From the NCBI GenBank assembly GCA_025449115.1, contig JAHLKC010000128.1, positions 55,299-119,298 on the forward strand: a stretch of DNA of 64,000 nucleotides. Direction: 5' to 3'. Of this stretch, positions 55,954 through 64,000 are shown one piece after another. The notes under the pieces were generated by a model, which was not told the DNA's origin, did no database searches, and saw only the letters and a list, made by a program, of their open reading frames with translations. Made by a program: the position numbers and the translations under genes. Origin of the DNA: Chytridium lagenaria. Its lineage: Eukaryota; Chytridiomycota; Chytridiomycetes; Chytridiales; Chytridiaceae. Positions within the stretch are counted from its first letter, which is position 1. Every line of letters begins with the position of its first letter.

Positions 55954-56678
55954 GCTAAGTGGCCTTTCTTTCCGCAATTGTAGCATTCTCGGTCCTCGCC
56001 GCCGCGGTGTCTTTGTTGTTGATTATTGTAGCGTCCCGCAGCGTGAGCCTGAGCGCCTTCGTTCTCTTCATTTTCTTTCTTTCTCTCTTTCAGTTTCGTT
56101 TCATGATCTAACAGTTTTCCAACGACATAGGCAAAGTCAGCCTCGGCTTTGGGTTCGTTCTCGAGGAGATTGACTATGATGTCGTATGCTTCCGGGAGGG
56201 TCGTCAAGAGGATGGAGATGTGTTGCGGGGTTGCCGTGTCTTCCCCCGCTGCCTTCAGTTGCTGAATGGTTGACGAGACCTCCGCGATGTAAGTCTTTAA
56301 GTCGTCTTCTTCTTTCATCTTCAAGTTCGTGAGTTTGCGTCTAATCGCGTTTCTGTTCGTCTGAGCCTTTCTTTCATAGGTCTCGATTATTTTATCCCAC
56401 GTCGCCTTTGCCGTGGATTCATCCCGTATCAACGGTAAGATGATGTCGTGAACTCTTGATTCGATTCTTGCTTTTGCTTTCATGTCCAGGTCTTCTTCTT
56501 CTAACCTAGTCTTCTTTTCGGCATTTGTAGGCGTGTCAACAACTGCATAGGGCGTCCAGCCCTTCTCGACGATCTTCCAAAGGCCTTTGCCTTTCAAGTA
56601 CCCGATCATGCGGTACTTCCAGATGTGGAACTGTGTCCCATCAAACATCACAGGTTTGTCGTCGCTCTCTTTCGTCAT
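55954..56678 (-). CDS. Copia gag (UBN2-type) with CCHC zinc knuckle
   Basis: Starts MTKESDDKPVMFDGTQFHIW, the typical opening of copia gag proteins, and runs unbroken through WDKIIETYERKAQTNRNAIR, TYIAEVSSTIQQLKAAGEDT and ILLTTLPEAYDIIVNLLENE. It ends at the knuckle CYNCGKKGHLARDC, where unit C of the triplication joins in the same frame (Gly/Arg-rich RGRGRGGFRGRGG). This frame stays open to about 55506, including the protease motif LDSGATHH, so gag and the first protease copy are fused. Confidence 0.88.
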
Positions 56679-57426
56679 CTTCTCGTGTTGACCGCTTTCC
56701 TTCTTTCTTGGGATGATCGCTCTTTTCTCTTTTACTCTTTGGCCCTCAAATGGATCGATTCACTCCTCCTTCCAACCAGGTGAAGTGCTACCACTTGTAG
56801 GGGTTACGGGGCTCAATTGTAATTAAAATATAATGTATTAATAAAGAGAATTAAAGTATAAAAGGGTGATGGAGTCTCCAGCGGTGACAGGGAGGTAATT
56901 ACTACGAAACTTCCATATATTAATTCTAACTACTTTTCGCAATACATGTAGAGGGTGGGGATTTACATCAGAACTCATGATCCGTAAATCCCTCCAAATT
57001 ACGTATCATAAATTAAACATAAAGTAATAAAGTTAAAGGGATTAACACATCCTCAAATGGAATGAGAAGCTTAATAAACTGATCAACTCAAAACTTAAAT
57101 AACGCGTAAATAAATAGGTTCGGGGGAAAAATGACTTAGACAAAATAACGAATGTGGGTGAGTGAAACAAAATAGAAAGATGAATAAACCCAACACCTTT
57201 AATTTATTGAAGTAAAAGTACTCAGATTACCCTTCACAATGCGTCAGCCCCAAACAGTTGTCTCCGCAATGTTTTTGAGGAAGATTTAGTGCTAAGAGGG
57301 ATTTCCAAGTAAAATTAATAGAGATAAATTATTTGCGGATACACTAAATAGAGATCCAAGTATAGACAAAAATTAATAGAGATGGGTAAATTTATCTAGA
57401 TATCGAACATCTCCGACGACGAATCC

Positions 57427-59008
57427 ATGTCCGTCGATGTAGTTTTTGCTCCCCAACAAGAGTCAAAGCTACCAAATCTGATGTTCCGGCCACCATTACG
57501 AACATCCCAGGTGGTTAAGAAGAGAGGCCGGAAGACGAATGCAGAGAAGGCAGCCTTGGAGGCTGCAGCTGAGGGGGAAACAATAATGTAAGGGAGTTCC
57601 TTTTTTCTATTACTCAAATTGAATACTTGTTGTTCACGGGGCTAAATTAAAACAAAGTTAAACGCACTTTTGCTCGAAACAACGTTCTTAATTTTTATTT
57701 CAACTCAACACACGAGTCTTTAAATACTCAAACAAAACGAACAAGTAAAGAGGAACGACAACACAAAGGTAAACCTATCGGAGACGCGTACACTCACGCG
57801 TTAAACTCTCCACTACAAAGATAAACAAATCAGAGAGCCTTGACAAGAACAAAGGGAATAAAGGCTAGAAGGGAATGTCCAATCACAAACAGGTAGAGTT
57901 ATAATTAAACTGGCATAAAGAAAATAAACCAATCAAGGAAGGTAAATCAAAGTGGAAATTCAAATGAGTCCAGAATGTAAATTAGAAGTCCAGTGGGCGC
58001 GTTCGCGCTCAACTCTAACGACGCGTAAATCCCAGAGCACTCTAGTGTTGCGCCCGACGCTGCGGACTAATGGTGCGAGTGATCCTGACGCGTCCTTGTG
58101 AGTCAAGTGAGCGAAACCCAACAACTCACACCTGTTACAACTCCTGCTCCTGCTCTTCAATGGTCGGATGAGATGACAGAGAAGCTTCTGGAGCTGCGCT
58201 TTCTCAAACACGAGAAATGTTTTGCTGATGCAAAGCAGCGCAACAGCCTCACTTTGGGTTGGGGCCGGGTTGCTAAGGACATCAATTTGATCTTCAACAA
58301 TCCTGGAGCTACTAGCGAGAAGTGCAAGTCGAAGATCAACAACTTGGTCACCCTTTACCGCAAGTTTCCAGAAAGCGGACATTAACGAAACTGGAAATAG
58401 GACTCTTACAATTCGTTGGTGGAGTACCTTCAGAACAAAGATGGCCTTGGCCAGGTTGATTTGGGTGATTCTGATAGTGGGATTTTTGGCTCGTTCTACT
58501 AATGATGACATTGGGGGTGGGGGAGGTGGAGACGGTGCATTTGACGGGTACGGTGACAGAGACGACGCGGACTCGGAGGATGTGTGTAGGGGGGGTTACA
58601 AGCCTTTTTCGCGGCAGCAGGAATACAGCACCCCAACATCCTCTGCAGCACCCTCACCTTGATTAGCATCAAACCGCTTCAGCAAGAAGCAGAAGATGGA
58701 TATGCCAGCATCAATAGCATCAATGGGGCAATCAATGCAACGAGGGATGGAATCTATGGCCACTGCTATCGCTTCTGGCAGTACTTCTCGAGTTGACGAC
58801 GTCACCAGAGCTGGTGAAAAAGGGTCAGATGGTGCAGGAAGACATGGTGGTTGGACTTAACTAAGTTAACAAAGGACTGGAAAGAGGGTTCACGAATTTG
58901 GATGCGGGGTTGAAAGAAGGATTTGCAGCGTTGAAGGATGTGACAACGAAATCTCTGGAAATTTAAAGTGCTTTATTGGAGGCCATTAAACAGTTGGGCA
59001 ATCGCTAG
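57427..59008 (+). pseudogene. Harbinger accessory SANT/Myb-like protein gene, interrupted
   Basis: Exon 1 starts MSVDVVFAPQQESKL and includes an AT-hook-like VVKKRGRKTNAEKAAL. It ends at a GTAAGG donor, and the intron contains the inserted LTR 57617-58123. Exon 2 resumes with PALQWSDEMTEKLLELRF, LTLGWGRVAKDINLIF and CKSKINNLVTLYRKF, a trihelix/SANT DNA-binding fold with its conserved Trp residues. After a one-base slip at about 58370 it reads ADINETGNRTLTIRWW, an acidic Gly-rich stretch and a helical C-terminus. In this superfamily the partner protein brings the transposase to the ends and into the nucleus. Splicing across the LTR might still work, but the frame is broken. Confidence 0.7.
57617..58123 (+). 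mobile_element. Solo LTR, family A, copy 3, nested in Harbinger intron
   Basis: 507 bp matching copies 1 and 2, ending GCGAAACCCAACA. It is flanked by the perfect 5-bp duplication ACTCA (57612-57616, 58124-58128), proving insertion followed by LTR-LTR recombination. The first two bases read AA instead of TG. Confidence 0.88.
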
Positions 59009-59105
59009 CTTCTTTGGTTTTGGAAGATAAGCTGCATTTTCAAATAAATATTGTTTTATCACATCTTGTTGTACTTTAGCTTCGTCCCATCAACTGCTCC
59101 AAGTA

Positions 59106-59824
59106 TTATCTCTGGCAGAGCCACTGGCCAGATCCTGGCCGGATGGCATGGCTGCGGATCATCCTTTTGTAGTCAACCACAATCTGTACGTTGATGGCCG
59201 GATACCCCTTCCGACAGTACCAGCCCTCATATTGATTTGGTCTTTCAATTTCGAAAAGGGAACCATCCACCGCAAGAGTAGCGTCAGGAAATCCCGCAAC
59301 CTCCTCAAAACCTCGAGCAAGTTCTTGCCATTCTTCGTATGTTGTTAGCTTGATGTACTCCTGGCGAACATGAACCAACACGTTGATGACCTGCCAAAGG
59401 TAGCGATGGGCAGATGTGTGCTCATCCCCATGAAGGCAGCAGAATCACAAAGCGAGCCACCGTGCGTCAAGTAATGCAGCGCTACTGCAAACCGCTTGCG
59501 GATTGGAAAATACGCGTTCCAATGAGGAACAGGATTCACTTGAGACCATGGACGTTCAACTACAGCAGCAATGGCATCAAAGGTCTCCTTGTTGCAGCGA
59601 AAGTACTGCCGAAACCAGCCTTTATGCAACAGCGATTGCGGATCACCATTCGCAACGTCGAACGGTGTCACTCGAATGGTCTTCTTTGTGGTATTTGGCC
59701 CTCAGTTATATCGGCCATCCGAATGAGTGGCAAGACCGACAACTGTTGCAAAGGCTGCATTGGTTACAGCCATGACGGATGCCAGCACGGCAGCGTGTTC
59801 TCTGTTTATTGATGATCGAGGCAT
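59106..59824 (-). pseudogene. Harbinger transposase (DDE_Tnp_4), C-terminally truncated
   Basis: The minus-strand frame from ATG 59824 (MPRSSINREHAAVLASVM) passes into FDVANGDPQSLLHKGWFRQY, RKRFAVALHYLTHGGSLCDS and AAFMGMSTH, the helix-turn-helix part. The nuclease fold follows: ATLAVDGSLFEIERPNQYEG (first Asp), YPAINVQIVVDYKRMIRSHA (second Asp) and RPGS. The frame stops there, so the distal part that normally carries the third acidic residue and the VERxFG-like motif is missing. One-base breaks lie near 59700 and 59385. It cannot be an active nuclease as it stands. Confidence 0.8.
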
Positions 59825-60148
59825 GGATACAAACAAGGTGAAAAACAAAAGGGAAATGCAGGAGTCGTCGGTGATGCAGCGTGATACAAGAGTGGAAATA
59901 GAGATGAATTGGACGAAATAGAGATAATTTCAAAAAAAATAGAGATGGCAGAATTATGATTGGCTGCCCGAGAGATAGAGATAAATTATTTTTTACTTGG
60001 AAATCCCTCTAACGGAGCGGAAAAAGCGCATTGCAGGCGATGCCAGAGCGTTAAACTCTGCCAATGGTACGTACGAGCATCCACTCATTGAGAGCTTTCT
60101 AATGATATAACACACAAATGCCGAACATGTCTGTCCGCATTTGGTTTT

Positions 60149-60541
60149 TGTTGGGTTTATTCATCTTTCTATTTTGTTTCACTCACCCACATTCGTTATT
60201 TTGTCTAAGTTATTTTTCCCCCGAACCTTTTGACGCGTTATTTAAGTTTTGAGTTGATCAGTTTATTGAGCTCCTCATTCCATTTGAGGAAGCGTTAATC
60301 CCCTTAACTTATTACTTTATGTTTTATTTATGATACGTAATTGGAGGGATTTACGGGTCATGAGTTCTGTGTAAATCCCCACCCTCTACATGTATTGCGA
60401 AAAGTAGTTAACATTAATATATGGAAGTTTCGTAGTATTACCTCCCTGTCACCGCTGGAGACTCCATCACTATTCTTTATAGTTTAATTCTCTTTATTAA
60501 TAATTATAATTTAATTACAATTGAGCCCCGTAACCCCTACA
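60149..60541 (+). repeat. 5' LTR of copia element 2
   Basis: 393 bp, TGTTGGG to CCCCTACA, homologous to the reverse complements of 49935-50330 and 56796-57195 but with more substitutions, for example GAGCTCCTCATTCC where element 1 has an AAGCTTCTCATTCC equivalent. Confidence 0.9.
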
Positions 60542-60642
60542 AGTGGTTGGAAGGAGGAGTGAATCGATCCATTTGAGGGCCGAAGAGTAAAAGAGAAAAG
60601 AGCATTATCCCAAGAAAGAAAGCAAGCTGTCAACACGAGAAG

Positions 60643-61370
60643 ATGACGAAAGAGAACGACGACAAACCGGTGATGTTTGATGGGACACAGTTCCACATCT
60701 GGAAGTACCGCATGATCGGGTACTTGAAAGGCAAAGGCCTTTGGAAGATCGTCGAGAAGGGCTGGACGCCCTATGCAGTCGTTGACACGCCTACAAATGC
60801 CGAAAAGAAGACTAGGTTAGAAGAAGAAGACCTGGACATGAAAGCAAAAGCAAGAATCGAATCAAGAGTTCACGACATCATCCTACCGTTGATACAGGAT
60901 GAATCCACGGCAAAGGCGACATGGGATAAAATAATCGAGACCTATGAAGAAAGGCTCAGACGAACAGAAACGCGATTAGACGCAAACTCACGAACTTGAA
61001 GATGAAAGAAGAAGACGACTTAAAGACTTACATCGCGGAGGTCTCGTCAACCATTCAGCAACTGAAGGCAGCGGGGGAAGACACGGCAACCCCGCAACAC
61101 ATCTCCATCCTCTTGACGACCCTCCCGGAAGCATACGACATCATAGTCAATCTCCTCGAGAACGAACCCAAAGCCGAGGCTGACTATGCCTATGTCGTTG
61201 GAAAGCTGTTAGATCATGAAACGAAACTGAAAGAGAGAAAGAAAGAAAATGAAGAGAACGAAGGCGCTCAGGCTCACGCTGCGGGACGCTACAATAATCA
61301 ACAACAAAGACACCGCGGCGGCGAGGACCGAGAATGCTACAATTGCGGAAAGAAAGGCCACTTAGCAAGA
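60643..61370 (+). pseudogene. Gag of copia element 2, frame-shifted
   Basis: Nearly identical to element 1 gag through WDKIIETYE, then one extra base at about 60950 shifts the frame. The downstream frame resumes MKEEDDLKTYIAEVSS and continues through CYNCGKKGHLARDC. A second shift near 61430 replaces the Gly/Arg-rich tail by a Glu/Val-rich reading (TEEEVAVVSVVEEDAEEEVE). Confidence 0.8.
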
Positions 61371-61600
61371 GACTGTTGGAGCGCGAGAAGAAATAACGAC
61401 AACAGAAATGAAAGAGACAACGAACCCAAGCTCAACCTGCGGCTGCAGGAAGAGGCTTTTACCGAGGAAGAGGTCGCGGTGGTTTCCGTGGTCGAGGAGG
61501 ACGCGGAAGAGGAGGTCGAGGCCGAGGTGGTTGGAATCGAGGACCTAATGCAAACCTGGCAAACCAAAACAACAATCAGAACAACAACGGAGGAAATCCT

Positions 61601-64000
61601 GTGGTATTCGTTGCAGCAGTACCTACCGTCAACATGAGCTCGGAAGGCGGTCCGCAGACTAGAGACACCAGATGGATGTTAGACTCTGGAGCCACTCACC
61701 ACATGACGTTCCAGCGCAACATCCTGTCGAACTACCGCTCCATCCAGTGCAACATCAGCACTGCCGACAACAACAGCAATCTTGAATCCCGTGGAGTTGG
61801 TGACTGTGAAGTGAAGATTAGAAACGGCGAAAGAACAGGAACGTTAATACTCAAGAACGTTATACGTACCAAACATCGGACGGAACCTGATCTCGCTTGG
61901 GATGGCGAGAAAGAAGGATCTTGACATATTCCCGAAGGACGACGGATACGACCTTAAACCAAAGAAAGAACCGTCAGCACAAGCACTTGCAACGTTACCT
62001 ACAGCAGCAAAGAGAATCTCATTTACCTTGATCAAGTCATCGAATTCAAGCCAAGCACTTCCTCAGCAAAGGTCGAGAAGACTCTGACACCGCACCAGTG
62101 GCACTTGCGGATGGGTCATCTAGGAAAGAAGGGAGTGAAGAAGTTAATGAAGGTAGCGAAGGGGTCAAGATGACGAATGAAGAGACACTTACCTGTGTGA
62201 GGGTTGTGTTGATGGGAAAATGACAAGGACATCATTTCCTGACAAACCCGACGAGTTGAAAGCCAAGGAGCCTCTCGAGAAAATCCACGTCGACATCGTT
62301 GGACCTATGAAGACCGCGTCAAATGGCGGCGCACGTTACTTCCTCACCATCGTCGACAGCGCGACAAACTACGTTACCGTTTACCTGTGCAAGAAGAAGA
62401 ATGAGTCATTCAAGTCATCAAAAGTTTTAAAGAAGAAGCCGAGAAGAAAATCAAAAGGAAGCTCATTGAAATCGTAGCAGACAACGGCGGCGAATTCAAC
62501 AACAAACTAATGAAGGATTGGTGCTTAGAGCATGGGATTCGACTTACTTCACCATGCCGTACACACCGCAACAGAACGGTGTTGCCGAACGGATGAACAG
62601 GACCTTGAACGAGAGGTCTAAAAGCATGTTAAGTTCTTCAAAACTCGAAACGCGTTTTTGGGGTGAAGCCGTGATGGCTGCAGCTTACCTCATTAACCGA
62701 TCACCAACCCGAACGAACGAACAAGATGCAACGCCGCTTGAGAGATTCGCTGGAGTGAAACCTGACTTGTCGAGACTTCGTGGTTGGGGTTGCCTGGCAC
62801 TCGTCTTGATACCCAAGCAGCAACGAAAGAAGGGAGATTTAACGCACGACGGTGTGCTCTCGTTGGGTATGAGCCGCTGGGCTATCGCCTTTGGGATTTG
62901 CAAACGAATAAGTTGGTTAGAAGCAAGTCAGTGATTTTTAACGAGGGAGTAATGGCGGCGGAAGCAGAGAAGGGAGAATCAAAGTTTGAAGGGGAGGTTC
63001 AAGAATGGAAAAACGACCTAGACTTACCGGATTACTCTACAGACTCGTCAAGCTCTGGTAGTGAAGTTGACACGGCGATTAACGACGAAGAGTCTGAAGA
63101 TGAGAAGATGATAATGTTAGTTATCATACACCGATCGCGACGACGATGAAGATGAAGAAAGAGAGGAACCTCACTCACCTACGGTTCGTCGATCGGTGGA
63201 AGAAGAGTTCCAAACTTCCGTGAAGACCTGGATGAGCCATACGAAACATCCCTTCGAAGGTCATCACGGAACAAGAAGAAGCCTGGAGAGTTTTGGACGG
63301 TTAGACCATCAGCAAACACGGCATCGTTAGAAGATGACGACGAACCAAAGACCTACCAGGAAGCGATGGGTAGGAAGGAGAAGGACGAGTGGAGGAAAGC
63401 GATGGAGGAGAAATGAAAAGTTTAGTTGAGATGGGAACATGGAGGTTGGTTCCCCGACCTAAAGGGAGAAAGATTATTAAATCAGGATGGGTGTACAAAA
63501 CAAAGCGAGATGAGTTGGGAAATCTCGATAAACGAAAGCGAGATTTGTTGCTAAAGGCTACTCGCAGAAACAAGGAATCGACTATGACGAGAAATTCGCA
63601 CCCGTCATCAAGCAAGCGACGTTGAGAGTGATGCTTGCGGTCGCTTGTCAAGAAAACATGGAGATTCGACAATACGACGTCAAGACCGCGTTCTTGAATG
63701 GCAAGCTTGAAGATCATGAGATCTATATCGAACAGCCCGAAGATTCGTCGTGGAGGGGAAAGAAGACTGGGTGTGCCTGTGCATGAAGAGTCTCTACGGA
63801 CTCGTTTCAAGCACCAATGTGTTTCAACACCGACTTTGAACACGTTCCAAGTCGACGAGGAGAAGTTTACTCGCTCAGCGGCGGATCCGTGCCTTTATTA
63901 CAAGCGAAACGGCAAGGATCTCACCTTGAAGGGAGTGTACGTTGATGATATCATAGAAGCGTCGACGAGCAAGGAGGAATAGATCGATCAGAAAAACGAT
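61601..64000 (+). pseudogene. Protease-integrase-RT of copia element 2, several frame breaks, partial
   Basis: Contains in order TRWMLDSGATHHMTFQRN (protease), the GAG-pre-integrase LPQQR/HLRMGHL region, integrase HVDIVGPMKTASNGGARYF, ADNGGEF, GVAERMNRTLNERSKSMLSS and RT SLVEMGTWRLVPRPKGRK to VYVDDIIEAS. Breaks lie near 61860, 62060, 62415, 62900, 63110, 63540, 63740 and 63810. The sequence ends inside RT at the window edge. Confidence 0.85.

Larger units (their letters stand above)
49935..57195 (-). mobile_element. Complete Ty1/copia LTR retrotransposon, minus orientation, with internal triplication
   Basis: Bounded by LTRs 49935-50330 and 56796-57195 and flanked by a perfect 5-bp target duplication CCTTT (49930-49934, 57196-57200). 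LTRs start TGTTGGGTTT and end CCCCTACA in element orientation. A primer-binding site TGGTAGCACTTCACC starts 2 nt inside the 5' LTR (56793 down), beginning like a site for initiator tRNA-Met; the purine tract GAGGGGAGAA abuts the 3' LTR. Domain order on the minus strand is gag, zinc knuckle, protease, GAG-pre-integrase, integrase, RT, RNase H, which is the copia order. By eye the LTRs differ by about one substitution and a handful of one-base indels, so insertion is recent. The element carries three tandem copies of a protease/integrase-N segment (52891-55953), so it cannot encode a normal polyprotein as assembled. Confidence 0.95.
57296..60009. mobile_element. PIF/Harbinger DNA transposon with nested solo LTR
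   Basis: Terminal inverted repeats GAGGGATTTCCAAGTAAAA (57296 on) and its reverse complement ending at 60009, flanked on both sides by the 3-bp target duplication TAA (57293-57295, 60010-60012). That is the duplication typical of this superfamily. Subterminal ATAGAGATAAATTATT motifs occur at both ends in inverted orientation. It carries the two genes expected of Harbinger: a SANT/Myb-like protein on the plus strand and a DDE transposase on the minus strand, tail to tail. A 507-bp solo LTR is inserted in the first gene. Both genes are damaged, so the copy is probably immobile on its own. Confidence 0.93.
60149..64000 (+). mobile_element. Second copia element of the same family, plus orientation, cut by window edge
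   Basis: The 5' LTR is 60149-60541, more diverged from element 1's LTRs than those are from each other. Gag starts at 60643 (MTKENDDKPVMFDGTQFHIW), the zinc knuckle is near 61340 and the protease LDSGATHHMTF near 61690. The integrase (HVDIVGPM, ADNGGEF, GVAERMNRT) spans 62290-62700, and RT reaches VYVDDIIEA at about 63945. There is a single copy of the segment triplicated in element 1. The primer-binding site has lost 15 bp (AGTGGTTGG instead of AGTGGTAGC...CTGGTTGG). Frame breaks occur in gag at about 60950 and in several pol positions, so it is likely dead. The right end and target duplication are outside the window. Confidence 0.9.

Noticed and set aside
53105..56173. Plus-strand frames across the copia triplication
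   Set aside because: Antisense shadows of gag, protease and integrase; they recur three times because the DNA does.

Overview
The window is nuclear DNA from a eukaryote, most likely a fungus and possibly an early-diverging zoosporic (chytrid-like) one. The reasons are split genes with short introns (about 40-80 nt, GTNNGT donors, TACTAAT or CTAAC branch sites just before AG), an SFP1-type zinc-finger protein, a GCN20/ABCF3-type ABC protein, glucosidase II, MICOS and GPI-anchor subunits, and a CDKAL1-type tRNA enzyme (which I recall as missing from yeasts). The taxonomic call is inference. No ribosomal RNA, tRNA or CRISPR array was recognised.

Layout. (1) 1-8.4 kb, minus strand: two tandem RING-between-RING (RBR) ubiquitin ligase genes, the first cut by the window edge, one small hypothetical gene, a long A-rich spacer, and an SFP1-like transcription factor with a poly-Gln/Ser-rich region upstream. 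(2) 8.4-9.7 kb: AT-rich spacer. (3) 9.7-42.6 kb: a dense housekeeping block. It holds a DH-BAR-SH3 Rho-GEF, a BTB protein, glucosidase II alpha (GH31), mitochondrial processing peptidase beta, OXA1, a small Lys-rich exon, ABCF3/GCN20, nicotinamide riboside kinase, CDKAL1, a MICOS MIC26/27 subunit, a quinone oxidoreductase, the CCA-adding enzyme, a small unknown gene, frataxin, PIG-Y, a large WD40/coiled-coil gene and GatB. Spacing is very tight: three head-to-head pairs have start codons only 20, 54 and 140 bp apart, and several tail-to-tail pairs have stops 0-27 bp apart. Seven of these genes serve mitochondria (import processing, membrane insertion, cristae, Fe-S/iron, tRNA charging and maturation). 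(4) 42.6-64 kb: a transposon island. It holds relics and solo LTRs, a repeat-rich Lys/Glu gene broken at its 5' side by an LTR, a complete Ty1/copia element (49935-57195, 5-bp target duplication), a PIF/Harbinger DNA transposon (57296-60009, TAA duplication) with a solo LTR nested in an intron, and a second copia copy in the opposite orientation that runs off the right edge.

Two things dominate interpretation. First, almost every conserved gene needs one or more single-base insertions or deletions, often in homopolymers, to read through. The two LTRs of one young element also differ mostly by single-base indels, so uncorrected sequencing error is the leading explanation. Gene coordinates below are therefore spans from start to stop that include introns and frame breaks. 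Second, the complete copia element carries a tandem triplication of about 1,020 bp covering the gag tail, protease and integrase N-terminus. This is the most unusual structure in the window.
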